Source: Stromatinia cepivora (lineage: Eukaryota; Ascomycota; Leotiomycetes; Helotiales; Sclerotiniaceae). Taken from it: a stretch of DNA of 64,000 bases. Shown in pieces: positions 1 to 13,559 of the stretch; position 1 is the stretch's first letter; every line of letters begins with the position of its first letter. The notes beneath the pieces were generated by a model. It made no database searches, had not been told where the DNA came from, and saw only the letters and a list, made by a program, of their open reading frames with translations. The stretch covers positions 1,426,001-1,490,000 of the forward strand of contig RCTD01000003.1 of the NCBI GenBank assembly GCA_014898415.1. Reading direction: 5' to 3'. Position numbers and translations under genes: made by a program.

Positions 1-2957
1 AAAATCTACAAATCTTATTATTAAATTTAACGATAATATTAAATCTAAAACTAATTTATAATAATTATTAATTATAAAACGATTCGAATTATATACTATA
101 TCATTTAAAAATGAAATATAATATTATATATATATAATCAATCAAACCAAATCGAAAGTACAAATATATTATCATATTCTTTATATATAAATACTTCGAT
201 TCATTGTATTCGAATTGATCGAATAATTTGTAACAATCTATTAAAATCCAATTAAAATCGATAATACTTATTTTTAATACAAAATATAGATTATACTCAA
301 TATAATTTGATATAACAATTTTCTAGAATAATATAGGAAATTCAGATTATTTATTATTCAAACAAAGATTATCAATAATAAAATTCTATTTAGGAATTTC
401 GAATAAAAGATTTTCGATTTTCTTTTACAAATAATAATAATATCTATCAAGAATTATAAAATTACAAAAAAACTTATGAATATATTTACTAAAATAAATC
501 AAAATAAAATTTTATTATAAAAACGAAATCAATACTATATTAAACAAAATATCTTGATAATTATTTACAAATTGATAATTACTATAAATTCTTTATAATC
601 CTTTTAGAATTCTAATAATTTCAATTTTGGAATCTTTATATTCCCGAAACCGTTTTCATTTTAGAATACCTTTCCTGGATATATAAACTTCATTATATCC
701 AATAATTATTTGAACTTCAAATATTCATTACCTTTTTCTTTTTTTGAGATAATATATATATATTGATATTTTATATCGATAATTTTAATAAAATCGAAAT
801 AGTATAAAAAGAAATAAAAGAATTCGAAAAATATCAAAATACTGAAGAAGATTTCAATCTAGAAACTATAATTAAAATTATATAGAATATTTATTTAGAA
901 AAAAAAAACGTTTAAAATCAAATATTTAGATTCTGTTTTTATTTTAAGTATTATATAGAATATAAGATTTCTTAATCTAACAAAATTTATAGAAAAAAAA
1001 GTATTCATTCTCTTTTATAACCTTTCGAAAATAATTATATTTATCAATCAAAAGTATTTATTGATTTTAAAATAAATGAATTTGTTTTTATTAATATTAT
1101 ACTTTTTATTTGTTTATTTCTTATATTTAAATTAAGAATTATATTGTTTAAAATTTCAATTGAAATCAAAGAATATAATGATATATAAAGCTATATTATT
1201 ATCTATTTCATATTCCTTAATTTAATGATCAATAATTGTGAATAATCTTTTATCCCTTTCCTTATTATCGAATTAAAGAATTATAATATCATTTTAGATA
1301 AACTTTGATTATTAAAAACTCAAGCGAAACTTGATTGCTTCAATCAATATTTCGAATAATTTAAAAATCTTATATTATCTTCTATTCGAATAATTTTTTT
1401 ATTGTTTAATCATTCTTTTGTGAATAGAAAATCAATCGATTAGTTTAATAAGATATTGATCAACGAAATAATCAATTCAAAGAATATTGAAATCGAAGAG
1501 ATTTACAATTGAATAAATTAATTGTAATTGATGATATATAATAAAAACCTTTAAATACAAATATAATATAGACTTTTGTTAAAAAAAAGAGATCTCGATT
1601 CCCTTCAAATTCAATCTATTTTTTTTTACCAATTATATTCTTATTACAAATCTATAAATGCTTTCCTTATATATCGTCCAAAGTTTTCGATCTATATATA
1701 TTCAAATCCAATAAATTCTAATTAGAATACAAAAGAAACGAATAAATTGAACTTTTTTATTATTATTTTGAAAGAATTTGATAATATAATAGATTTTCGA
1801 TAGAACAAATGATATGCAAAAGATAAAGTATTGATTGCTTTAATTGAATTTAAGAATATAAAAGTTTAAAAGAAATTCGATTAAATATTAATCGAAATCG
1901 ATTTAGAATCCAAAATACTATTTGAATATCGATAATATTATCAAGCTTTTTCCAAATATAAATCAAATATTTTACTTTCTAATCGATCTTATAATTATAA
2001 AATTATATTAAAAAGTAAAGAAGAAAAAGTTTTATAATATAATCCACTTTATAAAATATCTCTAAAACAATTAGAAATCGTTAAAAAGTATATTATAAAT
2101 AATTTCAGTAAAGGTTTTATTGAATCTAATCAAGCTTTTTATATTGTATCTATTCTATTTATTAGGAAATCTAATAATAACTTAAAATTCTATATAGATT
2201 TCAGATTATTAAATTCCTTAATGTATAAAAATCAATATCTCTTTTTTTTGATCGATGAAACGCTTTCTTGATTTTTTAATATCAAGGTTTTTACCAAATT
2301 CAATATTCATTAAGTTTTCTATTATATAAAAATGAATTCTATTTCGGAAGAATACATTATTTTTCGAATCTAATATAGATTATACAAATATAAGATTATA
2401 TTATTTGGATTAACAAATAATTTTGTAATCTATCGATATTATATAAATAATATTCTATTCGATTATCTAAATATTTTCTATATTATATATCTCAATAATA
2501 TTCTGATTTATTTTGAAAACAAAAAGGAATATCAGATTTATATTAAATTAATTCTTAAATAATTAAAAATCATTAATCTATAAATGAATCTCAAAAATAT
2601 AAATTCAATATTATATACACTAAATATTTAAACTTTATTATCTTTATTAAAAAAAATAGAAATAGATCTTGAAAAGATTGAAATAATTGAGAATTGGATC
2701 TTTTCGATAATAATAAAAAAAATCCAATTATTTCTTGATTTTTATAATTTTTATTGATGATTTATTAAAGATTATAATATAATAACAAAACCTTTCAACG
2801 AACTTATCAAAGCGATTATTAAATTTGTATTCGATAAAATATACCAAAATATATTTATTATCTTGAAGAAAAAGTTTATCTCCGTTTTGCTTTTACAATA
2901 TTATAAATACTAATTCTTTTATATATTCGAAATAGATGTTTTTGATAAAATAATTAC

Positions 2958-3123
2958 TGTTGGAAATGAGGCCATCATAGGATTAGAATTGAGGTCACGT
3001 GATCACAATGATGCACAGACCATATTTGGGGATAATCTCAATTCTATTTCTATTAAAATTATAGATCCTTAGTTCAATTTATATAGTCAATAATATTACT
3101 ATTTCCTGTATTAAAAGTTAACA
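2958..3123 (+). repeat. 5' LTR of the copia element
   Basis: 166 bp, starts TGTTGGAAATGAGG and ends AAAAGTTAACA. It is the same length as the 3' copy. I count 25 mismatches between them, all transitions. Preceded by the target duplication ATTAC. Confidence 0.93.
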
Positions 3124-6100
3124 GATTATAAGATCCAGTTGTATAATAGTGATTAGAAAGCAAAGTAAATCGAGAAAGAATTAGTATAATTAATAAAGAT
3201 AAAATAAAATGAAAATTAGAATTTTTATATAATATTATTGAAATAGAATTGAAATATGATAATATAGTTTATAATTTATAATATTATAGATCAAAACAAA
3301 GAGCAATTTGTATAATATTAATATAGAATTATAGTAAAAATGAAGAATAAATTTGTATAATTATAAGAAAATATATTATAATATGATTTTATGAATTTTC
3401 TTATTGTTTTATTTTTATATTTTTTTATTATTCTGAATTTATTTATTATATATTTTTTAAAACTGTTTTAAAAATCTAAAAACTATCTTCGATATTTATT
3501 AAACAACAAAAAACTTTTATAATATCAGAATCAAATAAACTTTCGAAATTCGATCAAAACAATTATAAATGATAATTTAAACAAACGAAGATATAATTGA
3601 AAAAAAAAAATGATTTTATATAATTGATTAAATATTAAACGAATATATACAGATTACAGAATCCAATATAATATCTATCTATGAAATCAATGATTGTATA
3701 TATTATAATATCAAATTGAAATCGGAATATTTAAAGGACGAAGTGAATATATTATTGTATATTTATATAATACTTAATAATAACAATGAAATCTTTATTA
3801 ATGAATATTCAATAGTATATATATTCTGAAGATATTTTAAATCAAAATATATTAGAATTAGTATAATTACAATTAATATATATATAACAATAATCCAGAA
3901 TTTCAAATTTCAACCCGATATTTATCCTGATATAATTATTATCGAAGTTTGAGATAAATTAAAAAAGTATAAAAGGAAATTAGAAATTGCAAATGAAAAT
4001 TATTAATCAATATATTAGAATACTGTTTTGTTCTTGATTTTAATATATAATCTTTTAATCGATTATCAAAAAATAATAGATATATTGAATATCCAAATCA
4101 ACTTTAATATTAATAATAAAATCAAATATTTGTAAACTAAAGAATTTCATTTTAAAGATAAATCAAAGCGAATATAAATTACAAAAGAATTTAGATATAC
4201 TTTTCGATATTAAAAATCAGATTTCGAAATTTTAAATAATATTTGCGATCTATATCAAAAAGAAGATTATTATATATAAGATTATTTATATTTAATATAA
4301 ATCAATAAATTCTTTTACAATTATCTTTATTATCAAAAGAGAAGGGGATTATTAAATTCAAAAAAGATTTATTTCAATAAAAAAGATCAAATATACTTTA
4401 TTAATAATATCTTTAAATCAAATTTCAATATTAAAAATATAATAAAAAAAGATTACAATTTGATAAAAAAGATTATTAATAAGATTTCTCTTAATAAATA
4501 ATATACTAATATAAACACTTTTTTATATATATTTAATCAATCTTTATTATTCAAATCAATAAATCTTATTATTAAACAAAGAATAAAAATTGATAAAAGA
4601 ATAATATATTATTGCTATTGGAATTTAATAAATATAATATATAAAGATAATTTTAAAATATTATTTTCAAATATATTATATATATTAAAACTAAAAGTAA
4701 ATTTACTATTAAAAAAAAGGATCTGCGAAATAGGATTATAAAAGGAATTCAATTTTTATTATATATATTTCAAAAAGAATAATAAGAAAATCATTTATAT
4801 TAAAATATAAAACGGAATATATATGATTTTATATATAATCAAAGAATACAAGGATATAATTTTTTATTTAAATATATATCAAAATAATCAAAAAAAAGGT
4901 TTTTCTTCAAAAATAATTGATGATATTAAAGGTATTAATAATGAATTAATATTCAAAAAGAAAAAAAGATATCTATTATAGTATCGAAAATTCAATCATC
5001 TAGGTCTAAATAAGATCAAGAATCTATATAAGATATTCAATATAATTAAATCAATAAAGATCCCAATTGAATTAGATATCTATGAAATATATATATTTAC
5101 CAAAATGATTAATTATATTCCAAAGCAATTGAGTTTGTATAAATCAAAGAGACTCGAATTTATATATTTCGATATTACAGAATCATTCTTAAAATCGATT
5201 TGAGGGAATTGTTATTTTATATTGATTATCGATAATTATATAAAAATAAATTGGATTATATTATTTAAACAAAAAGACAATATAATTCAAATATTGAAAA
5301 CTTGGAAAAAGGAAATGGAATTGATTATTAAAGAAAAGATTATTATAATCAGAATTGATAATATATTGGAACTTTTATAAATTATTTATAAATAATTATT
5401 AAGTATATAATCCGAAATTACAATAATTGTTTCTTTATATTAAAATAAACCTATAAAATGAAATATAAAAATTATAAAAACAAATATGAGAATAATACTA
5501 AAAAAAACTAGATTACTATTAAAGTTTTAAAATAAAGTTATAGAATACAATGTTTATATTAAAAATCGTATTAATATTAATCTTGATATAAATAAAATAG
5601 ATTAATCTTTTATAGAAGCTTTTATAAATACAATATTAAATATAAAAATATACAAAATTTGGGGGAGCAAATATTATATTTATATTAATTCTAAGATTAT
5701 TCCGAAAGGGCAAAGATACGATAAATTGTAGAATATTTCGAGAATTGGTATATTCTTAAGATATTTAAAAGTTACAAACAAATATATTAAAATATATTTT
5801 CCAAAATTAGACTATATATTTCGATCAAATAAAGTAATTATAAATAAATCTTATCGAAAAAGAAATTTGGATTTTAAATTAAGAAATTATAAATCAAATT
5901 TATAAGGAACAAAGAATATAAAATCAAATCGAAGATTTTATAATAAATCGATAATAAACAAGGCATTTTTTTCATTCTCAATATCAAATATAATATTTAT
6001 ATTATCTTTATTTCAAATATTCTTTTTAATAGATATTATATTGAATTTAGTAATTGTATTAAATATCTCAATTATCGAATTGAAATTAAATAAATTAGAT

Positions 6101-8267
6101 ATATCAATACTAATATATAATAAAAATAAAAATGATAATATTTAAAAAATAAATCAAAAATCTTCTTCTAAGAATATTTCAGATATCAAATTTATTATCC
6201 TAAAAATTCCAATTCAAAAGTTAACTTTTATAAATCCTGAATCTATATTGAAAACAAAATTTAAAATTATTTTAAATTTTGCTAATAAATTTATTTCAAT
6301 AAAATCAGAAAATGAAGTAAATCTATAATCATTTGAAATCGAATAAAAGGATGTAATGGATCTTGAAAACAAATCTTCAAAGTATTTAATACAAAAACAG
6401 AAAAGAAATATAAAACAAAATCTTGAAAAAGAATGGGAAAGCAAGATTATAAAAGTATTGATTGTAATATCTATATAAACCAAAACTCAAGAAAATATAA
6501 AATATATTATAATTACAATCCCAATTATTTATAAAATAAATCCTTATATCAAAAACAAAATCGTTTTAGATTTCATAATTTCGTTGATAAATATAAATAA
6601 TACAAAAGATATAGTATATCCGACCAAAGAAATTCTAAGAATCAAAATATCAAGAATTTATAAAAAAGCAATATCGGATCAAAAACACTCTGAAAAATAG
6701 AAGGAAGCTATCCAAAAGGAAATCATATCTTTAATTCAAAATAACACTTAAAAAGAATATATATTCCTTAAAGGAAATAATCTGGTTTCAATAAAATGAA
6801 TATTTATAATTAAAACTAAAAATAATAAGGTAAAACAATTCAAAGCAAGATTAATAATTCGAAGATTTAATCAAATATTAAAAAAAGATTACAACAAAAC
6901 ATTTATATCAACAATAAGACTAAATATACTCAAACTATTCTTAATTATTATTACAAAGGAAAATTTGGAATATTCATATTTCGATATCAAAAACATCTTT
7001 ATTGAATTGTATTTGAAGAAAAAAATCTACTTCGAATTATTCTAAAATATTAAAATCGAAAAGGGATATATACTATAAATTTTATAAAATCTATATAATT
7101 TGAAATAAACTAAAAAGAATTGGAATTTATTATTAAAGAAAGAGCTTTTAGATATAGATTTTGTACAAAGTTTAATAGATTTATATCTATATATATCCAA
7201 AGATTGTAATATAATATTATTAATATATATCGACAATATCGTTATTGTATTGTATATATCATCATAAATTATTTAATTCGATAAAAAACTATCAACCCGT
7301 TTTAACACCAAAAATCTAAGGAAGATTAATAAGATCCTAAATGTTAAAATCATTTACGATAGAAAAATATATATATTAATTATGGACCAAAAAAAATATT
7401 TCAATATTATACTAATCAAATATAGTATTATATATAAATAATACCAAACCAAGAAATTATCAATAATGGATTATATTTATCTTCGATTATTAATTAATAA
7501 CAATGAATTAACAGATGTAAACGAATATCAACAACAAATAGGAAATATAATTCATTCAATAATATATACTCGACCAAATATAGCATTTTCAATTAAAAGA
7601 TTTTCACAATTTATAGCAAAACTAACAAAATATTATATTATAGTTTTGAAGAATCTGATACGATATCTATGATCAACAATCAAATAGAAACTATAATTCG
7701 GATCAAAGGGAATATAATTTGATATTTACAAAAAATATAATATATTTGATAATATAATAAAGATATATACAGACACAGATTGGATTAATAACAAATATAA
7801 CCGGAAAAGTATTTCAAAAAAAATTGTGATATTCTATAAAAGCCCTATATTATAGATTAGCAAGAAATAAATGTTTGTGGCTACCTTTAGTGCAGAATCA
7901 GAATATATTGCGATAACAATATTTATCAAATAAAAAGGTGAATTGTATAAATATTCAAAAACCTATTCAAATCAAATTATATTGAAAAAAACAAAAATAT
8001 AATTCAAATACTTAATAATAATCAAGGCACTCTAGTTTTAACCAAGAACTTATATTTATACAAACAATTTAAATATATAAATATTAATTATCACTTCATT
8101 AAGGATTTAACAGAAAAAAAGAAAATCACCATTAATTATATCAATATATACAATATGATTACCAACAAAATGATGAAGCTTTATATAAGGATTACTTTCG
8201 AAAGGTTCAAGAAAATATTAGGATTAGTAATCTAAAAGAATCGAATAGGATATCCTCAATAAAGGAG

Positions 8268-8433
8268 TATTGGAAATGAGACCATTATAGGATTAGAATT
8301 AAGGTTACATGATCACAATAATGTATAAACCATATTTAGGGATAACCTCAATTCTACTCCTATTAGAATTATAAATCCTTAGTTCAACCTACATAGTCAA
8401 CAATACTACTACTTCCTGCACCAAAAGTTAACA
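8268..8433 (+). repeat. 3' LTR of the copia element
   Basis: 166 bp, starts TATTGGAAATGAGA (first G changed to A) and ends AAAAGTTAACA. Preceded by a purine tract and followed by the target duplication ATTAC; gypsy I RNase H sequence resumes shortly after. Confidence 0.93.
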
Positions 8434-10189
8434 ATTACTAATATATTATTACAACAATATAACAAAGATTGATTATTTGTAACTTATTTCTCCAAAATTA
8501 TAATTACTACTGAATTGAATTATAAAGTTTATAATAAGGAAATACTATTAATCATTTGATTTTTCAATTATTAAAAAACAAAACTCATTGGCTCTCTATA
8601 TAAAATCAAGGTTTACATCGATTATAAGGTTTTCGAATATTTTATAACTATCAAGACCTTTAATGTTTAACAAATTTGCTAAACAAAAATATTAATCGAT
8701 TATAATTTTATCATTATATATTACTCTAAAAAAGATAACCCTTTTATCAATACCTTAATTTGTTAAATCGACGAATTGGATCCTTAGAATTATATCAAGA
8801 AGAAAAATCATCTCCAATAATTTATTAAAGATAATCAAATTGATATCAAAATTATAAAAGAAGCTTTACAAAAATATCATTCAAATGAAATAATAATTAC
8901 GAATATCGATTTGAATAAAATCATTCCTTGATTCGATCTAATTAACTATATTATCAAAGCAAATAAAATTATAAATAATTTATTAACACTTAAAATATAA
9001 ATTATTAAAATTATAAATATATATTACTTTAAAATAACCTTTTGCTTTATAATAATTATTTGATGATACCCGATATCAATAATTTTCGAACTTATCTGAT
9101 TTATAAAGCCTATAATTCCATTTCCATTATTCATTTTGATATAAGCAAAACCTATCTTTTATTATTTCAATAATACTACTAATCTAGAATATATAATATT
9201 GTAATTAGATATATATATAATTATTATATTTATAAATATAATTCCATTCTATATAATCATACCCCCAATCTATTATATCCATTTCCAATTCCTATTCGAA
9301 TATAATAATACATTATTATAGATTATTATAACTTTAATAAAGATAAATATAAATATAATAATATCTTAATCATTATTGATTAATTAATGAAGCAAACTAT
9401 CTCTATATCTTATTATAAATCAATCAATATTCGAATTTAAGTATAATTATATTTCTACTATATATATCGATATTATAATCCCCTTGAAATCATAGTATCA
9501 AATCATAACCCTCAATTCATATTATAATTTTAAAAGGAATTCAATCAAATTCTAGAAACCAATCTCAAACTATCTATTGCTTATTATCTTCAAATCGATG
9601 ATCAAATTGAGATCTATAATTAATATCTTTAATAGCGATTAAAATTGTTTGTTAATTATTATTAAAACGATTGATTAGAATTCCTATTTATAATAGATTA
9701 TATATAATTTATTCTTTTATATGATTTTTTAAAAAGGTTTATACCCTACAAAACCTTATACAAGTATACATCGAAATATATATAAGAATAAAAAGAAAAT
9801 ACTAATGAATTAACAAACGATATAAATATATATAATATCCATATATATATAAAACGTAATAAATTGATTTTTATACAAACGAAAAAAGATCTATTATATA
9901 TCTAAACCAAAATATCGAAATCTACAAATATTTATTAATATAAAATCGATTTCGATATCAAAGATTATATATAATTCAATATAAAAGATTATTCTATTTA
10001 AAGATCCTCGAAGAAACTGGATTTCCAGATTCAAGGAAGATTTAAGATTATTAATTACTTTAGAAGCTTTTTCAAATTCGAATTCCTGATTATAATAAAA
10101 ATTCATTCTATTTTTCCTTTAAATCGATTATACAAGATATACAACAATCTTTTTCTCAACCAAATATTCGAACTATTTTTGTTTATTAA

Positions 10190-10325
10190 TATAATTAATG
10201 ATTTGAAATAGAAAATAAAGAAAATCCTAACAATTAAGAAAATACGAAAAACCCTATTATACAAAATCTTGTAATTTAATAACAATACCAATCTCATTTG
10301 ATATCCTACTTCCAATCTTAAAATA
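10190..10325 (+). mobile_element. Chromodomain-like tail of gypsy I pol
   Basis: One + strand frame reads KILTIKKIRKTLLYKIL, then stop, then FNNNTNLI, stop, YPTSNLK. This parallels the chromodomain core (repeat of basic residues, LQYLVKWKGY, then NTWEPASNL) with the tryptophan codons turned to stops, as RIP would do to TGG. It directly follows the integrase GPY/F-like and IHSIF segments, where chromoviruses carry this domain. The domain normally targets integration to modified heterochromatic histones. The match is by eye, and the element is dead. Confidence 0.55.
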
Positions 10326-11152
10326 TCACTACATCTCTTATACGATTTTCATCTAATTAATTCAATATTACTTGATTCTTTTAATCAATTATTTGATTGA
10401 ATAAAATTATATAAAAGCAAAAAGGATAATTATAATTATATAAATAACAATTCATTTATAAAATCAAGGGAAAAGAAAATGTTCTTCAATTCAGTAGATT
10501 AGATATTATAATTTCATAATAAAATATACATATATAATCACAAAAGGATCGAAAATCTATACAAATTCGAAGGAATTTGATTATATATATATATATAATC
10601 TGAGTTCTATATAATAGATAAACTATCACCATCAAAACAATACGAAAACAATATATTTAAAAATTCATATCTATTATTATTTCAAAAATCATACAAAAGG
10701 AAAGTTTAAATATAATAAGAATGAAATATAACATTATCTTTATCGATTTCGTTTAATTTGATTAATTTAATCGATTTCGATTTCAGAATTGATTATATTA
10801 ATCATTCATTATCATTATATTATAATTCAACCTCTTCCCCTTCTCTATTGAAACTTTTTCCTTTCAAAGGTTCTCCAAATTAAAGAGAATATGAAACAAT
10901 ATTAATTTACCTAATTGATAAACGATTTAATCAATTTGATCAATTCATTCATCATTTTGATCCATTTGGTCAATTATTTTGCTCAATTTGATCAATTATT
11001 TTCGTTAATTTGGTCAATTTCCAATAAATTGATTAAATCAATCAAAATGATCAATCTAATTGATTTAGGGCTTATAAACCTTCACAAAACCTAGTTTCTG
11101 ATGAAATAGGAATAAAATACTTGAGGGCAAGTTTTTCCAAAGGAGGGGGTAG

Positions 11153-11434
11153 TATCACAAATTGTAAACCACAAAAAACTAATCATATAATACCTCTTAT
11201 CTTTTATATCAATTGATAAATTGATCATTTGTATATATACATTACGATTCATACGATTTAGTATAATAAAATGATAATCCTAATAATATATATATACAGT
11301 CTCACAATTCACGAATAAGTATTTATATATATATATCTAATCGTTCCCTACAAATTATAATTCTTCAATTATAGATTCTAAGGAATATAATTGACCCTGT
11401 TTATTCAGCCCTACTACGGCTCTTATGCGTCACA
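11153..11434 (+). repeat. 3' LTR of gypsy I
   Basis: A purine run AAAGGAGGGGGTAG (11139-11152) sits immediately upstream, as expected of a plus-strand primer site. The LTR starts TATCACAA (RIP form of TGTCACAA) and ends GCGTCACA, giving near-inverted TG...CA termini. Directly downstream (from about 11435) the sequence continues as the interior of another LTR (family of 13339-13530), so gypsy I inserted into that older LTR. The 5' partner LTR is not in the window. Confidence 0.7.
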
Positions 11435-13530
11435 AAGAAAGGAAAATAATGAAAAGTTTTGATTTTAAAACCAAATCTATTGTTATTTGAATATTAATTG
11501 ATTCTTTATTATGATTTTTATAATTCTTTTTATTTATTTTTGAGAACAATTTATCAGTTAATTTTGGGAATAACTTTTTTTTTTGATTTATAAGAATTTT
11601 CAAATTTTATCGAAAGATCCTCAAAAGGAAATCATCGAATTAAATTTAGAAAATGAACTTTTGAAAACCTTTCGGAATATTATCGAAAACCTTCGAAATT
11701 CATCTTCGAAACTTACCTTCAAAATATATACGAATTTGGCTTCGAAATGAACCTTCGAAAATCCTTCGGAATATTATCGAAAATCTATTAAAATTATTAC
11801 AAAAAACCTTCGAATCAAGAAAATCAAGAAAACAAAAAAAAGGAATTGAAAAGATTTATTCGAAAGATATAAATATAATATATGAATCGAATCCTATTCT
11901 ATTTTACGAAATTCGAAAGCGAATTTTTAAATTATATAAATTATTTAAACAAAAGAATAAAAAGATGAAAAGTATATAGAAAACCTTCAAAAATTCATTG
12001 GAAGATTAAAGAATTTTAGGTGTGGGAGTTATTAAGGGAGTTGGGGATGTTGAAATTGAAGATATTGAAGTTAAAATTATTGTAAAATCTTTGGTATTAC
12101 TTTTGAAAAATATAATAAATGAATTTATATATAATAATAATTATATTTCTATTTTCAAATAAAACTTTGATGAAACATTTGAAACCTTTTCCCTTTGATA
12201 GAATATCAGATCTCTTTCAAAAGAAAGAATAAAGCTAATCTTTATATGATTCTAAAAGATCATTAATGAAAATTGATTGTAAATAATCGGATCTATATCA
12301 GGGAGCTAATATATTAATTGAGAACGAAACAGTATTTATATTGAAGATATTATTTTGATGCGGATTTGAATTGATATATTGATTGATATTTTATATTTCA
12401 GATTTCAAAAGAAAAAACAAGTTGAAAATCCCCCTTTTATTATTTACCGAATCTATAGGATCATTGAAATCAACGAAGATATCAATCCAAAAAGGAAAAC
12501 ATTAATATCTTTTACTCATTGTATTGAAAGTATATCGAATTCAAATCAAAAGTATATTTATTGAAAGTATATCTATCGAAAATCTACTGAATCCAAACCG
12601 AAAGTATATCGAATTCGAATTAAGAATATACCCAACGAAAATATATCAAATTCAAATCGAAAATATATTTATCGAAAGTATACTTATCGAAAATCTATCA
12701 AATCCGAATTGAAAGTATATTAAATTCAAACCGAAAATATATTTATCGAAAGTATACCAAATTCAAACCGAAAGTATATCGAATTCGAACCGAAAATATA
12801 TTCAACGAAAGTATATCGAATTCAAACTAAAAATATACCCATCGAAAATATACCTACCAAAAACCTACCAAATCCAAACCAAAAGTATATCAAATTCGAA
12901 TTAAGAATATACCCAATGAAAATATATCAAATTCAAATCGAAAATATACCTATCGAAAACATACCTATCAAAATCATATCAAAATCGAAATAAAAGTAAA
13001 TCGAAATTGAATATATATATAGAAATTTTTAAATAATATTAAAGAATTTTCCAAAAAATAAAAATACTAAACTTTATAAAATAAAGATATAAATATTATG
13101 ATTTCACTATTATAAAAGTTAATAAGATTTTAAAAAGTTGAAAAGATTTCGATGGATTTATAAAGGTTTTATAAAAAAATATACAATATAATATCAAATA
13201 ATATCCAAATCGATAGTTTTTAGAAAGGCATATAATATAATATCAAATGATATTAATTTTGATTAGATATTTCAATTTAAATAATTTTACTTTAACATTA
13301 AAAACTTTCAAGAACAAAAACTTCGAAAAAAAAAGCTCTATTATAAACCTCAACTACAAAACAAAGATTAACCAAAAACAAACCAAATTATACATTAATT
13401 TAAAGAGTTTTCATTTATATAAATAAAGAATTCTTCAATATAAAAAAAGGAAAACAATAAAAAGTCTTGATTCTAAAACCAAACCTATTGTTATTCGAAT
13501 ATTAGCCGATTCTTTACCATGATTCTTACA
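11435..13530 (+). mobile_element. Non-autonomous LTR element, copy 1 (heavily RIPped)
   Basis: The left end is a truncated LTR (about 11435-11545, cut by gypsy I). The right end is a full LTR at 13339-13530. The interior matches, in inverse orientation, the interior of the element at 18603-21102. It has a block of about 60-70-bp repeats around 11,600-11,830, then a TTCGAAAG-type minisatellite at about 12,530-13,000. The purine tract before the right LTR is a G-to-A degraded form of the one in copy 2. I see no gag or pol. Frames that stay open across the minisatellite (12379-12712) do so only because the repeat unit lacks stops. Confidence 0.7.
13339..13530 (+). repeat. LTR, right end of non-autonomous element copy 1
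   Basis: 192 bp running TATTATAAACCTC ... GATTCTTACA. This is the RIP form of the consensus TGTTACGAACCTC ... GATTCTCACA shared with copies at 18354-18599, 18603-18750 and 20911-21102. Confidence 0.8.
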
Positions 13531-13559
13531 ATATTATTATTTTTGTAAATACTTTTTGA

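Larger units (their letters stand above)
2958..8433 (+). mobile_element. Complete but RIP-degraded Ty1/copia retrotransposon nested inside gypsy I
   Basis: The element is bounded by two 166-bp LTRs (2958-3123 and 8268-8433) and a 5-bp direct duplication ATTAC (2953-2957 and 8434-8438). A purine-rich tract AATAAAGGAG (8258-8267) abuts the 3' LTR. Broken frames read in copia order. Integrase zinc-binding and core occur at about 4970-5400 (FNHLGL..., DI...SFLKS..GN.YFILIIDNY, RIDN). The integrase end is at about 5640-5910 (GSKYYIYI, GQRYDKL, GIFLRYL). RT runs about 6690-7670 (KARLIIRRFNQ, FDIKN, LLIYIDNIVIV, then RPNIAFSIKRFSQF...NLIRYL). RNase H runs about 7740-8240 (TDTDW, RKSISK, FSAESEYIAI). 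The open frame at 7466-7672 is the least damaged part of RT. Confidence 0.92.
1..11434 (+). mobile_element. RIP-degraded Ty3/gypsy chromovirus (gypsy I), 5' end off the window, interrupted by a copia element
   Basis: No frame stays open, but a broken pol can be read on the + strand in the canonical gypsy order. A zinc-knuckle-like stretch lies near 935-985. Reverse transcriptase runs about 2030-2957, with recognisable GFI and LFIRK-like motifs. RNase H is at about 8450-8770 (reads like the NYK.YNKE and DYKVFEYF blocks) and integrase at about 8960-9700 (SNHNPQF, YYLQIDDQIE). An integrase C-terminal GPY-like/IHSIF stretch near 10,000-10,130 and a chromodomain-like tail near 10,190-10,325 follow. 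A polypurine tract (11139-11152) precedes the 3' LTR. The RT and RNase H halves are separated exactly by the copia insertion at 2958-8433. Stops replace Gln, Trp and Arg codons throughout, as expected of C-to-T and G-to-A mutation. Nothing here is likely to be translated. Confidence 0.85.

Noticed and set aside
7466..7672. 68-codon open frame
   Set aside because: Not a separate gene: it is the least damaged piece of the copia reverse transcriptase (RPNIAFSIKRFSQF).
12379..12712. Two + strand frames of 61-62 codons
   Set aside because: RIP-degraded counterpart of the same minisatellite in the inverted element copy; no independent coding evidence.
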